Positions 42,817-51,471 are shown, counted from the first letter of the stretch. The stretch is 53,182 nucleotides of DNA from Candidatus Aminicenantota bacterium (GCA_021162615.1 JAGGYH010000052.1:1-53182), one strand, 5' to 3'. Notes: generated by a model not told the origin, from the sequence alone. A program made the numbers and translations.

Positions 42817-44037
42817 TCAATTTTCTCTCTGTTCTTTAAATACGAGCATGGTTTCAATTTCCACTGCCTCGCGAAGCATCCTGAAACAGACTTCATCTCC
42901 CCATCCGAACCGGGAGAGATATTTTCTGAGATCGTTAATAGAGACATACTCTTTTCCGTCAACAGATAAGATGATATCCCCTTTTTTGAAATTCTGCCCC
43001 CTTGCAGCTCCTGAAACCGGATCCCTCTCAATAATAGGATTATCCAGACCCTCCACTTTTTTCAGCGCGATCCCGGGCGAAGGATAAACCGGCCTCTTCT
43101 CAAAGGGAATTCCCCATACAAAATCAGCTATGCTTCGAGAAACCTCGATGCTTTCCTTTCCTTCCGGCACCGTAATGCAGATAACGGTTTTGAAAGGGAA
43201 AGCCCTCTTCTCAAAAACCCGGCGGCTGATCCCAAGGTTATACAAAAGATGGCCTGAACCTGCAAACACAATAACTCTGCTGCCTTCCACATCAGCTGCT
43301 TTGAGTGTGTTTTTGGCCATCACTTCATCCCAAGCTGACTGAGCCCTGTACAGTCCCTCAAACATCATCTGCTCATGACCTTTCATGGCTTCAGGCATAT
43401 TCACTTCGCTAAAAATCTTTTTCATAAAAAACCTGTGGTCCTCATTTGAAAGTCCGGGTTCTGGCACAATATTTTTTTCCTCCTCGCTCAAAGACTCCCA
43501 TCCCCTCATTCTTATTTTGCGGATTATTTCTCTTGGGGAATTCAGCGCATACATGGGAATCTTATGCTCTTTGGCCAGTTTAAATATCTTTCTGTAATAA
43601 TCGAAGTTGAAATTCCAATTTTCATACCATTTTGCCAAGTCTATGAACTCATCCTCAGTCATAATCCCCATGCTCCACTGGTTGAGCTTCTCCTGCCAGT
43701 TGACGTCAAACATCTCAAGCCCGATACTCAGGTTTCGGTTCTGCATGTACAGAGCTTTGGCAATTTTAAACTGGATTTCATGCATGGGAAGACTGTCGTG
43801 CGTCTCGCCCACGTAGATAAACCGGGCTTTTTTCATTGCATCTATCATCTCTTTAAACGCAATGGCTTTTCCTTTCTCGGCCGAGAAAATCTTCCCCGCT
43901 TCTATGTTTAGGGTCTTTGACTTATATAATGGATCTCCGATCTCAAGCCGCAGTGTTTGATCTGTCTCTTCTTGTGTAAAACCTGCGGCACAGAATGACA
44001 TTAAAATAAATAAACCAATCAATCTCTTTATAAACAT
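42817..44037 (-). CDS. Exported ChaN-like protein with C-terminal PDZ domain
   Basis: The 406 residues start at ATG 44037 after GGAGGAAAGAG and carry a signal peptide (KRLIGLFILMSFCAAGFTQ). The middle is a ChaN-type (PF04187-like) domain: FIYVGETHDSLPMHEIQFKI, LSIGLEMFDVNWQEKLNQWS, HRFFMKKIF and VIVFAGSGHLLYNLGISRRV, with the family GETH and GSGH histidines. The last 90 residues form a PDZ domain (PSPGIALKKVEG, FKKGDIILSVDGKEYVSIND). ChaN of Campylobacter binds haem; the PDZ addition suggests peptide or partner binding in the periplasm. Function in this organism is unknown. Confidence 0.78.
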   Translation of the reverse strand: MFIKRLIGLFILMSFCAAGFTQEETDQTLRLEIGDPLYKSKTLNIEAGKIFSAEKGKAIAFKEMIDAMKKARFIYVGETHDSLPMHEIQFKIAKALYMQNRNLSIGLEMFDVNWQEKLNQWSMGIMTEDEFIDLAKWYENWNFNFDYYRKIFKLAKEHKIPMYALNSPREIIRKIRMRGWESLSEEEKNIVPEPGLSNEDHRFFMKKIFSEVNMPEAMKGHEQMMFEGLYRAQSAWDEVMAKNTLKAADVEGSRVIVFAGSGHLLYNLGISRRVFEKRAFPFKTVICITVPEGKESIEVSRSIADFVWGIPFEKRPVYPSPGIALKKVEGLDNPIIERDPVSGAARGQNFKKGDIILSVDGKEYVSINDLRKYLSRFGWGDEVCFRMLREAVEIETMLVFKEQREN

Positions 44038-44110
44038 CTCTTTCCTCCCTGATAAAGAAATCATACCATCTGCCAGAAAGAACAACAACAGCCTTTTTGC
44101 CCCCCCCTGA

Positions 44111-44257
44111 TGTGAAATTGAACTCCCCGGAGACGCAGGAAATGCCATAGCCGTTGTATTCATAAAAGAGGCAAAAATCGACACAGAGCAAAGCGAAGAA
44201 ATCATTGCCCAGATTGCCCGTACTTTATATGATTTTTATCTTTTTACGTCCGAATAA
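44111..44257 (+). pseudogene. C-terminal remnant of a class A beta-lactamase-like serine hydrolase
   Basis: A plus-strand open stretch of 48 codons after a TGA reads IELPGDAGNAIAVVFIKEAK, then SEEIIAQIARTLYDFY and a stop at 44255-44257. This has the pattern of the last beta strand and final helix of class A beta-lactamase-fold hydrolases. There is no start codon and the catalytic part is missing. It lies antisense to the 5' side of the ChaN-like gene. Confidence 0.45.
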
Positions 44258-44269
44258 AGGAGGCCCTTT

Positions 44270-44449
44270 ATAAAAAGAACGTCTCTTCTTATTCTTGTGA
44301 CCGTCATTCTTCTCAATTCAATAACGGCCTATTCACCTGCTGAGATACCGGCGTCCGCTCCCAAAGTAAAGGTGCCCTCGGTGATTCACTCGATGCTTTC
44401 AGGACCTTTAAAGGCCAATATCACATCTGATTTGCTGACTCCTATTTGA
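44270..44449 (+). pseudogene. Signal-peptide ORF with ATA in place of a start codon
   Basis: A strong Shine-Dalgarno sequence AAAGGAGG (44256-44263) is followed six bases later by ATA at 44270 instead of ATG, then by a textbook signal peptide (KRTSLLILVTVILLNSITAY) and about 35 more residues (IPASAPKVKVPSVIHSML) before TGA at 44447-44449. It looks like the start of an exported protein whose start codon mutated and whose body was lost. The family is not recognisable. Confidence 0.4.
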
Positions 44450-44488
44450 TATCCGTAACTCCCGCCCATGATCTTTATAAAACATGGA

Positions 44489-47341
44489 TTACTCTTTTTT
44501 CTTCTCCCAGGCTTTTATCCCGTTTTTCATCCAGTCAGGCATAGGAGCGCCTTTGAGGTGGTGATCAAAAAACTGCTGCATGCGGATGGTCCAGTCTTTC
44601 TGGTTGACTCTTTTCCGGAGCCCGTGGGGTTCTCCGTTGTAGTTGAACATATAAGCTTCTTTTTCAAGCCTGCGCAGCGCCATGATGAATTCTATCCCCT
44701 GGTACCATGGAACCGCTCCATCCGCGTCATTATGCATAAACATGATGGGAGTTTGAATCTTGTCCGCCCAGAAAATGGGAGAATTCTCTATATATCGGAA
44801 AGGATATTCCCAGATAGAACCCCCTATGCGGCTCTGGGTGTGTTCGTACTGGAACTGCCTGACCATACCGCTACTCCAGCGGATACCGTTGTACGAAGAA
44901 ATCATATTGGAAACCGGAGCCCCTCCTTCGGCAGCAGCAAAAATATTGGTCTGGGTGACCATATAGGAAATCTGGTAACCGCCCCATGAGTGACCTTGGA
45001 TGCCGATGGCATCCGGATCTACGTATCCTTCTCTTACCAGCATCTGGATTCCCGGAAGCACGCATTTTAAGGCGTCTTGACCCGGGTAACCGGTATGGTA
45101 TTCGATATCAGGCATCCAGATGATATATCCGTTGCTCACATAAAACGGCATATTGATAGACGTTCCGGGAGAAGGATGGCGAAAGTTATGAAGGCCGTTA
45201 TGAAGAGTCTCGTAAATATAGACCATTAAAGGATACTTTTTACCCGGATCAAAATTGTCGGGTTTAATCAGTATCCCCTTTAACGGCAGGCCGTCTGAGC
45301 TTTTAAAATCCCGCAGCTCTGCTTTTCCCCAAATATAGGGCTCCATCTGCCGTCCCAGGTCAGTGACTTTCTGGAGGCTTGAAAAATTCATATTGCTTAT
45401 CCAAACATCCGGATATTCATCAAACGCCATCCTGTTGAAGATCAGGGTATCTGAATTCTCCGCTTTTCTGGGATATCCGAAATACTTATCATCCATGAGA
45501 AGTTTTCTGGGCCGTTTTGTGCCCTTGACCCTGTCAGAGTAAAATCCGGTGGCCATGGTTTCTTCATTGGTCACCCTGAAAAGAAGCATCTCGTCCGCAT
45601 CAATAGCCTTTTCCTCAGGGTCAAGCCTGATATAACGGAAAGACAGGTTGTTTTCCCTCCCGAATCCTTCTGTGACCATACGGGCATTGGAGCCGTCCGG
45701 GTCAATCTGCCAAATGTCATACTGGTCATAAATCAGAATAGAGCTGTCGTCTTCTGTCCAACCAGCCACACCATAAGGATACGGGGGGCTGGGTGTATCC
45801 CAATCCTGCATCTCGAACGGCAGCTCTATATCTTTGGTCACATTATTTACTGTTCCTGAGGCAATATCATAAACATGCCAGTCCTTATCCTCATCAAACC
45901 AGTAAACATACCGGCCTTCCGGAGATAAGCTGGCATTGAAATAAAGTTCCTTTTTGACAAGGGTCTTTTCCCCTGTATGAGGATGGATGACATACACGTC
46001 ATAAAAAGAACCAAAATAGGCGATGCGCTTGGCATAGGGCCAGAAAGTCTGTCCGAATGCTATTTTGCCGTTATCCGAAATCCGGACATCCGGAATTTCT
46101 TCATCAGCAAGCTTCACGAATTTTTTGCTTTTCAGGTGATATACAGACTCCCAGGTATTGCTGCGCACTTCTTCTTCCATCTTTTTCTGCTGGGGCTGAG
46201 GCAAAGGGTCATTCCAGTGCCAGAGGTCAAATCGGGCCTCTTCTTCCTCCTTTTCCTCATCCTCCTCTTTGGGCTCCGGGATCTCTTTGATCCCGAACAT
46301 CACGATCTCACCGTCTTCAGTGAAAGAAACATCCGACTTGTCGCTGACAGCCATCCCCTCAGGAAAACCAGGAGTGGATGTGTGTGAGACCCACAAGGAA
46401 GCCTTTTCTGTTCCCACATCCCATCCGTATAAATTGAATGTGGGCTCATCAGCGTCGTAATCATCCCTGTCCGTTAAAAATGCAAGGTGGGTTCCCTCTT
46501 TATCTATGGCTAATTTCTTGTAGTTTCCTTCCCCTGTTAAAAGAGGGATACTGCTGCTCCGCCCGGGTTTTAAAATATAAACCCCATCGGTTTCAGGCTT
46601 TTCCTCGCTGGAAACCGTATAAACGAGATATTGCCCCTCTTTGGTAAACCGGTATTCCATGACTGAATCAACGGTGACTTCACTCCCATCCTCAAGAGAC
46701 CGCAGGACGAGTGGAGTCCCGTATTCTTTCTCTTTCTTATCTTCTTCCTCATCTTTTTTCTGTTCCTCTTTTTTCTCCCCCTCTTGTTCCTTTTCTTCCT
46801 TCTTTTCTTCCTGTTCTTTTTCTTGTTTTTCCGGTGCTTCTTTCAGATAAGCGACCCAACCTCCGGCTTCCTCGGGAAGCTTAAAGCTTTTGACTCTTTC
46901 TGTAACATCAGTATTCCCATCCAAAAGACTCATAATCCCTAATTTTTTCTTGGGCTCCTTTTTTTTCTCTTTCTTCTTGTCTTTTGCCTCCTCTATTTCT
47001 TCTTTTGAAGGAGAAATCAAAAAAACCGCATGCGTGCAGTCATAACTGAACTGAGCATCTGCCGCCCTTTCTGAATCGGTTCCCTCTCCTGAGTACCCTA
47101 TGGTATGGCGCATTTCCTTAACACCTGATAGTTTGATAACAACCACTTCAGCTTCTCCATCCTGTGGTGTTTCCAAATACAAAATCCAGTTTCCATCAGG
47201 TGATAGCTTTGATTGGTAAATGGATTTCCACGAATCATAGACATCATGAGTCAGAGACTTTTTCTGCTGGGACCATGTGATACTTGATAAAAGAAAAAAA
47301 GTGATAACCAAAACTATTAAATATCTCTGCTTCCCGTGCAT
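44489..47341 (-). CDS. Exported S9-family prolyl oligopeptidase-like serine peptidase
   Basis: The 950 residues begin with a signal peptide (KQRYLIVLVITFFLLSSITW). A beta-propeller of WD/PD40-like blades occupies about residues 30-680 (SKLSPDGNWILYLETPQDGE, YNKRVIY-like blades such as RYVYWFDEDKDWHVYDI), and the C-terminal 260 residues are an alpha/beta hydrolase with the nucleophile in GHSWGGYQISYM, the aspartate in HNDADGAVPWYQG and the histidine in GEPHGLRKR. A very charged Glu/Lys tract interrupts the propeller at about residues 170-212. It probably degrades peptides in the periplasm or outside the cell. It is monocistronic with its own promoter. Confidence 0.87.
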   Translation of the reverse strand: MHGKQRYLIVLVITFFLLSSITWSQQKKSLTHDVYDSWKSIYQSKLSPDGNWILYLETPQDGEAEVVVIKLSGVKEMRHTIGYSGEGTDSERAADAQFSYDCTHAVFLISPSKEEIEEAKDKKKEKKKEPKKKLGIMSLLDGNTDVTERVKSFKLPEEAGGWVAYLKEAPEKQEKEQEEKKEEKEQEGEKKEEQKKDEEEDKKEKEYGTPLVLRSLEDGSEVTVDSVMEYRFTKEGQYLVYTVSSEEKPETDGVYILKPGRSSSIPLLTGEGNYKKLAIDKEGTHLAFLTDRDDYDADEPTFNLYGWDVGTEKASLWVSHTSTPGFPEGMAVSDKSDVSFTEDGEIVMFGIKEIPEPKEEDEEKEEEEARFDLWHWNDPLPQPQQKKMEEEVRSNTWESVYHLKSKKFVKLADEEIPDVRISDNGKIAFGQTFWPYAKRIAYFGSFYDVYVIHPHTGEKTLVKKELYFNASLSPEGRYVYWFDEDKDWHVYDIASGTVNNVTKDIELPFEMQDWDTPSPPYPYGVAGWTEDDSSILIYDQYDIWQIDPDGSNARMVTEGFGRENNLSFRYIRLDPEEKAIDADEMLLFRVTNEETMATGFYSDRVKGTKRPRKLLMDDKYFGYPRKAENSDTLIFNRMAFDEYPDVWISNMNFSSLQKVTDLGRQMEPYIWGKAELRDFKSSDGLPLKGILIKPDNFDPGKKYPLMVYIYETLHNGLHNFRHPSPGTSINMPFYVSNGYIIWMPDIEYHTGYPGQDALKCVLPGIQMLVREGYVDPDAIGIQGHSWGGYQISYMVTQTNIFAAAEGGAPVSNMISSYNGIRWSSGMVRQFQYEHTQSRIGGSIWEYPFRYIENSPIFWADKIQTPIMFMHNDADGAVPWYQGIEFIMALRRLEKEAYMFNYNGEPHGLRKRVNQKDWTIRMQQFFDHHLKGAPMPDWMKNGIKAWEKKKE

Positions 47342-47370
47342 AAAGACCTCCTTAAATATGCTTTCATCTG

Positions 47371-47399
47371 TTTATATCACAAACTCCAGCAGGGAGCAA
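47371..47399 (-). promoter_or_regulatory. Predicted promoter for the S9 peptidase
   Basis: On the minus strand TTGCTC (47394-47399), a 17-base spacer and TATAAA (47371-47376) lie 30 bases before the ATG, with AAGGAGG between. Confidence 0.55.
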
Positions 47400-47513
47400 T
47401 CAGACGTTTCTTCCTGTGTTCTGCTGCGGAATAGAAATAATTCAGGGGAAGTAAGAGATAAAGGAACAGCCTGGGTTATTAGGTCCCTCTTGATTGCTTA
47501 GGCATAATCTTTA

Positions 47514-47555
47514 CTGGCGGCTAGGGCCCTAGCTCGAGAGTGTGCACTCCGCCAG
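47514..47555. repeat. Hairpin enclosing a perfect 12-bp palindrome
   Basis: CTGGCGG (47514-47520) pairs with CCGCCAG (47549-47555); the enclosed loop begins with the perfect palindrome CTAGGGCCCTAG (47521-47532) and contains GTGCAC (47542-47547). It is GC-rich in an AT-rich intergenic stretch. No T tract follows on either side, so a simple terminator is unlikely. Confidence 0.5.
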
Positions 47556-47578
47556 CATTGATCAGCAAGCAACATGGG

Positions 47579-47764
47579 TTATCCTTTGAGGGAAGGGGGC
47601 TTTTTCACGGTGCTGGCAAAAAGAACATTGGAAATGATCTTATAGCCATCCGTTTTTCCAATCTTCATCATATCAACAGCTCCTGCGGGGATAATCAAGC
47701 TGAATCCGACAAACGTAATAAAACATGCTAACAAAAAAATCGCTACTTTTGTTCTGAGTTTCAT
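47579..47764 (-). CDS. Small exported or membrane protein, unknown function
   Basis: The 61 residues start at ATG 47764, preceded by AAGGAG with 8-base spacing. They contain one hydrophobic segment (KVAIFLLACFITFVGFSLII) that could be a signal peptide or membrane anchor, then a short polar tail (KIGKTDGYKIISNVLFASTV). I do not recognise a family. It may be a real small protein or the 5' end of a decayed gene. A tiny upstream frame overlaps its start by ATGA. Confidence 0.45.
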   Translation of the reverse strand: MKLRTKVAIFLLACFITFVGFSLIIPAGAVDMMKIGKTDGYKIISNVLFASTVKKPPSLKG

Positions 47765-47877
47765 TTTATATTCTCCTTATGGTTATTTTCATTGTTATTT
47801 TCATCTTCACCTATATAAACGTATATTGGTGTCATAAAGTTGTCTTTTCTTGAAATATTTCTTTTCTTCATCTTCAT
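47761..47877 (-). CDS. Possible 38-residue hydrophilic peptide upstream of the small membrane protein
   Basis: ATG 47877 lies ten bases after AAAGGA and encodes a lysine/asparagine-rich peptide (MKMKKRNISRKDNF, then EDENNNENNHKENIK) ending in an ATGA overlap with the next gene. Coupling is the main argument for it; composition is low-complexity. It could be a leader peptide or chance. Confidence 0.25.
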   Translation of the reverse strand: MKMKKRNISRKDNFMTPIYVYIGEDENNNENNHKENIK

Positions 47878-48037
47878 CTTAAAACGTCCTTTGACCACAT
47901 ATGGATGCAAGAACCGTGCCATTTGGGATACACCAGGAGATAACAATGAAAAGAGGAGGTGCCTCTTAAAAAGGATGTTCGCTGGTGTAACAATAGGTGC
48001 CCGCTATCGGACAGGTGAAGGGCCTTGTTCTCTGCTG

Positions 48038-49369
48038 TCAGATTACTTCCAGCTTTAAGTCAAAGGTCTTGTTTCCTTTTTGGGAAAACCAGACAACAAG
48101 TTCCTTTTTTAGGTCGAATTCAAGAATCCACGATCCTTTTTTGGAAGGTGCTGTAATGTGCGCAGAGAATACAAGGGTCTCACCAGGAGCTATCCCCCTG
48201 GGCAGGACTAGAGTAAGGAAATCTCTTTCCGCCAGCTCTTTTTTTGCATTCAAAAGTTTGATCCCGAGTGAGATCCGGTGTGAGTATCCGGTGGAGACCC
48301 AGGCGAAATTACTGATGTTTTTGAGTGTGATAGAAAGGGTGACCTTTCCCTTTCTTTTTACTCTCTTATCCAAGCTGGAAACATAAATTTCCCCTCTGTA
48401 AATAAAATCAGGGATGGAAGAGGCTGTTTCATTCCCCTTTGCTGCCTCCCCTCCTTCTTTTTCCAGCACCGCATGTATGGAAGTCAGAACTGTATTAAAG
48501 TATCTTAATATGACATGAGGCCTTCTGAAAACATCATCGGGAAGCTTGATCCAGTCATCGAGATACTCTTTCTCAACCCTTAAATCAAACCCATCATCTT
48601 TGATACAAAACCCGGCTTCCTTGAAAAGTGAAATCAGTTCATGAAAAGGAAAGACCTTAATATGCTTGATAGAACTTCCCAGCCTGTTCAGCCTGAGCTC
48701 TGTCGTTAAAAAAGCAGCTCCTCCGGGCTTTAATACCCGGTATATCTCCTTGAGTGACCTCAGGATTTCTTTTACAGAGCCAAAGTGCTCAATAGAGGAT
48801 GATGAAAAAATAAAATCAAAGGTGCTGTCATCAAACTCCAGATTGAGGGCGTCCATGCGTAAAAGTGTCAGTTTTTCTTCAGGATAGGGAAACGGTGCGT
48901 ACTTCTTTGCTGATAAAGGAATATCCGCTTCATCCTCGCCCCCGAAAAATTCTCCCTCGTACAGATCGATACCCCAGACTTTTTTCACTTTATAGGTCAG
49001 ATAATAAAGAAGATTTTCTCTCCCCGCTCCAACTGCCAAGCATACGGAACCCGGAGTTAAAAGTTTCGTTCTTTTAGCGGATAAAATGATCTGGACATGT
49101 TCCCAGGCCTTGCGGTGAAAATCCGCCTCATTCAAACTCATCTTCAGCTCCGACAGAACTCCTCTCCACTCATGGTTATTCAAATCAGCTGCCTGGCAGA
49201 TCTTATTTAAAGGGATGCCTTTCTCCCTTTGTTTTTTTAAAACCCCTGTGGACACGACTTCACAAAGGATCCTGTCAAACGGCCTCAGGAAAAGATCATA
49301 AAATCTATTGGAGAAGACAGCACGCCCCCATAAATGATACTTAATCTTTCTCCAGATTGTCGGTTTCAT
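48038..49369 (-). CDS. SAM-dependent methyltransferase with C-terminal beta-sandwich domain
   Basis: The 443 residues have a helical N-terminal part (about 1-85), a class I methyltransferase domain with motif I around GSVCLAVGAGRENLLYYLTY, the acidic end of strand 2 (VWGIDLYEGEF), and DDSTFDFIFSSSSIEHFGSV plus EIYRVLKPGGAAFLTTELRL for strands 4-5. The last 120 residues look like a beta-sandwich (KGKVTLSITLKNISNFAW, GIAPGETLVFSAHITAPSKK, GSWILEFDLKKELV) similar to domains next to glycan-modifying enzymes. A role in modifying a surface glycan is possible but not shown. It has no operon partners. Confidence 0.75.
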   Translation of the reverse strand: MKPTIWRKIKYHLWGRAVFSNRFYDLFLRPFDRILCEVVSTGVLKKQREKGIPLNKICQAADLNNHEWRGVLSELKMSLNEADFHRKAWEHVQIILSAKRTKLLTPGSVCLAVGAGRENLLYYLTYKVKKVWGIDLYEGEFFGGEDEADIPLSAKKYAPFPYPEEKLTLLRMDALNLEFDDSTFDFIFSSSSIEHFGSVKEILRSLKEIYRVLKPGGAAFLTTELRLNRLGSSIKHIKVFPFHELISLFKEAGFCIKDDGFDLRVEKEYLDDWIKLPDDVFRRPHVILRYFNTVLTSIHAVLEKEGGEAAKGNETASSIPDFIYRGEIYVSSLDKRVKRKGKVTLSITLKNISNFAWVSTGYSHRISLGIKLLNAKKELAERDFLTLVLPRGIAPGETLVFSAHITAPSKKGSWILEFDLKKELVVWFSQKGNKTFDLKLEVI

Positions 49370-49677
49370 AAATTTACTGTTTTTTTATTTGATGCTCAAC
49401 CACTGCTCTGCGGCTTTCCTCAAAATCCATTCATTGCCTTTTTTGATTTTCTCAAACTCAATCCCAAGTCCTTGAAGATTCTGAGCGTAGCTGCTTATCT
49501 TTTTTTTACTTTCTTTGCTGCGTTTAGAAAAAATAAAAGGCAGCCGCCATTTTATACCTCTTCTTATCCTGTACGTTACATTATATCAAAGCTGCTTTTC
49601 TAAAAATACACAGCCGTATTTTATTATCCACTTAACTTAAATCAACAAACTCCGCTCCTTGCCCCCAGCTTCATTGA
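49370..49677. other. Gene-free stretch with an unassigned open minus-strand tail
   Basis: About 300 AT-rich bases. On the minus strand a frame without ATG ends at 49385-49387 and reads SYAQNLQGLGIEFEKIKKGN then EWILRKAAEQWLSIK, which looks protein-like and may be the C-terminal remnant of a lost gene; I cannot name the family. Nothing else is evident. Confidence 0.35.
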
Positions 49678-49947
49678 CTTGAAAATCTAAGCATCATTAT
49701 CATCACCGCTGATACCCTTAGAGCAGATCATCTTTCCACATACGGATATGAATATCAAACGTCCCCTAACATCGATGCCTTTGCTGAAAAGTCTCTTCTC
49801 TTTGAATTTGCTTACTGCCCGGTGCCAAAAACATCTGCGTCATACGCATCCTTTATGACAGGCCTTCATCCTTTCGTCCATAAAACAAGACCCATACCCC
49901 TTATATCTGTGCTGAAAAAAATCCGTCAACTATTTTCTGATATATAA
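49678..49947 (+). pseudogene. N-terminal remnant of a sulfatase-family protein
   Basis: This plus-strand frame of 89 codons has no ATG at its head and reads SIIIITADTLRADHLSTYGY, then TSPNIDAFAEKSLLFEFAYC, VPKTSASYASFMTGLHPF and a stop. It is the characteristic start of sulfatases and related phosphatase-superfamily hydrolases (metal-binding Asp in TADTLRADH; the catalytic residue normally lies just before the ASFMTGL segment). The usual 400 further residues are absent; after LHPFVHKTRP the frame jumps to a short unrelated tail. It is a decayed gene. Confidence 0.65.
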
Positions 49948-50005
49948 GGTAAAGTATCACCTTTAAAGGGGATGTTCTTCCTGAAAAAATCATCACATAC
50001 GGCGA

Positions 50006-50033
50006 TTGAAAACTGAAATATTTTGTTTATGAT
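50006..50033 (+). promoter_or_regulatory. Predicted promoter for the SH3-domain protein
   Basis: TTGAAA (50006-50011), a 16-base spacer and TATGAT (50028-50033) lie about 18 bases before ATG 50051. The short leader holds the binding site GAAGGTG. Confidence 0.4.
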
Positions 50034-50050
50034 AATAGAAGGTGAAAACA

Positions 50051-50938
50051 ATGATGATACACACAGCAAAAGGGAAAGTGCGGAGTGTGCTTTGTGTTTT
50101 GTTTCTTTTCCTTCTTATCCAGGGCACATCCGGTGCTTATAATAAAAAACTTGAGATTACCGCAGATAAAGTCAGCGTCTACATCAAGCCAGATACAGGC
50201 AGCTCTGTAATCGGTCTTTTAAAAAGGGGAGATGTGGTCACTTTAGCCTCCTCTCTAAAAATAAAATCCAGCTGGTATTACATCTACTTTAACCTTGAAA
50301 ACTCGGACTTCACATCGTCCGGGTATATACCGGATTCCGCAGTAAAGAAACTATTCAGTGTGACCAAGGTAATTGTCATAGATGAAGGGTCTGCTGATAC
50401 AAATAAATATGGGGCTGGATCCCGTTTAAACAATATTCGCTGGGGGATGAACCAGGAACAAGTCATGATTAATGAAGGGCGCCCGTTAGACAGGGAAGAT
50501 ACAGGTGAATCCACGACCTTAAAATATGATGCAGAATTTATGGATAGGAGCTGCCTCTTGACGTATTTCTTTTCGGAGGATAATTTAACCAGAGCTGTTT
50601 TTTACTTTTCAGAGAAAGAACTTGAAAAAACACTGAATAGAGAAGACCATATCTCAATAAAAAACGCCCTGATCCAAAAATACGGTAATCCTAAAGAGGA
50701 GAGCGTTTTCGGGCAGTATCTTAGAAATAGGACCCACTCCATAAAGAACGGAGGCTCTCCCGGTTCTCTTCTTCTCTTGCAAACAACCTGCTGGGAGAAG
50801 GCAGAAACCAGAATCTGCCTAAACCTTTATCAGAACAAAGAACGCATAGAGATAGAATTGGAATACACAGATCTTGACCACAGCAAATCCGGAATAAAAG
50901 CTTCCTTGAAGGGCCTTTCCGGGTTTTCTCGCAATTAG
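50051..50938 (+). CDS. Exported protein with a bacterial SH3 domain
   Basis: I start at ATG 50051; an in-frame GTG at 50043 falls within the ribosome binding site. The 295 residues have a signal peptide (VRSVLCVLFLFLLIQGTSGA) and an SH3b domain at about 30-95 (LEITADKVSVYIKPDTGSSV, GLLKRGDVVTLAS, SSWYYIYF). The rest has the look of a compact alpha/beta domain (NNIRWGMNQEQVMINEGRPL, LLTYFFSEDNLTRAVFYFSE, ALIQKYGNPKEES), a pattern of the SmpA/BamE-like or DUF-type fold that recognises a 'WGM' start. It is probably periplasmic; function is unknown. Confidence 0.65.
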   Translation: MMIHTAKGKVRSVLCVLFLFLLIQGTSGAYNKKLEITADKVSVYIKPDTGSSVIGLLKRGDVVTLASSLKIKSSWYYIYFNLENSDFTSSGYIPDSAVKKLFSVTKVIVIDEGSADTNKYGAGSRLNNIRWGMNQEQVMINEGRPLDREDTGESTTLKYDAEFMDRSCLLTYFFSEDNLTRAVFYFSEKELEKTLNREDHISIKNALIQKYGNPKEESVFGQYLRNRTHSIKNGGSPGSLLLLQTTCWEKAETRICLNLYQNKERIEIELEYTDLDHSKSGIKASLKGLSGFSRN

Positions 50939-51028
50939 GCCCCGGCAGGAACGAAAAAAACTCCCTCACATTGGTTTTATAGGTCTTGCTTGAAATATAC
51001 AGGAAAGCGTCAGGCAAAATCCATGAAA

Positions 51029-51457
51029 TTAGGAAGAGGGCTCTTTTTCCTCCTGTTTCCTGCGGATATACTCCTGGTATTTGACCTCGCCTTCATCCTT
51101 CCAGAACTGTCTGAACTGCTTCCGGTCGCCGGTCTCTTTTCTATCTATCCAATGGTCCCTCTTAGAGGGAAACCTGCCGTAAAAATGGTCTGACGGTTCT
51201 CTCTTATGAGAACCGAATCCGCCGAAAAATATCTTAGCGAGGAGCAGAACTCCGAATGCCTGCCAGTAAGTGATTTCTCCCAATCCGAACAACCCAGGCA
51301 TAAGCCAGTTCCACAACCACATCACCAAAAGACCGAACACAAGCGCAAATCCTGCGGCAAACACCACTCCCATAAAAGCCATCCCGATGATACGGAGGAC
51401 CTTTGCCCCGCGACTACGGCTGTCTCCTTCATTTATAAACATATGCTCATGATTCAT
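51029..51457 (-). CDS. Membrane protein paired with ECF sigma factor (putative regulator)
   Basis: The start is ATG 51457 after AAGGAGG. The 142 residues have two hydrophobic segments (GMAFMGVVFAAGFALVFGLL and ITYWQAFGVLLLAKIFFGGF) joined by WLWNWLMPGLFGLGE, then a charged cytoplasmic tail (RKQFRQFWKDEGEVKYQEYI). Small proteins with this WNWLMP-LFGL-ITYWQ pattern recur directly after ECF sigma genes, so it may act as an anti-sigma or stress-response partner. That role is inferred from position; no zinc-finger motif is seen. Confidence 0.65.
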   Translation of the reverse strand: MNHEHMFINEGDSRSRGAKVLRIIGMAFMGVVFAAGFALVFGLLVMWLWNWLMPGLFGLGEITYWQAFGVLLLAKIFFGGFGSHKREPSDHFYGRFPSKRDHWIDRKETGDRKQFRQFWKDEGEVKYQEYIRRKQEEKEPSS

Positions 51458-51471
51458 TTTAACCTCCTTAT

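Noticed and set aside
47395-47498. Possible 6S-like RNA bounded by AGCAATCA/TGATTGCT
   Set aside because: Only an 8-bp closing stem was found; the interior does not pair convincingly, and the left arm is part of the S9 peptidase promoter.
47460-47560. tRNA-like or attC-like sequence ending in CCGCCAG
   Set aside because: No T-loop, anticodon arm or integron core-site pattern; stem spacing does not fit a tRNA.
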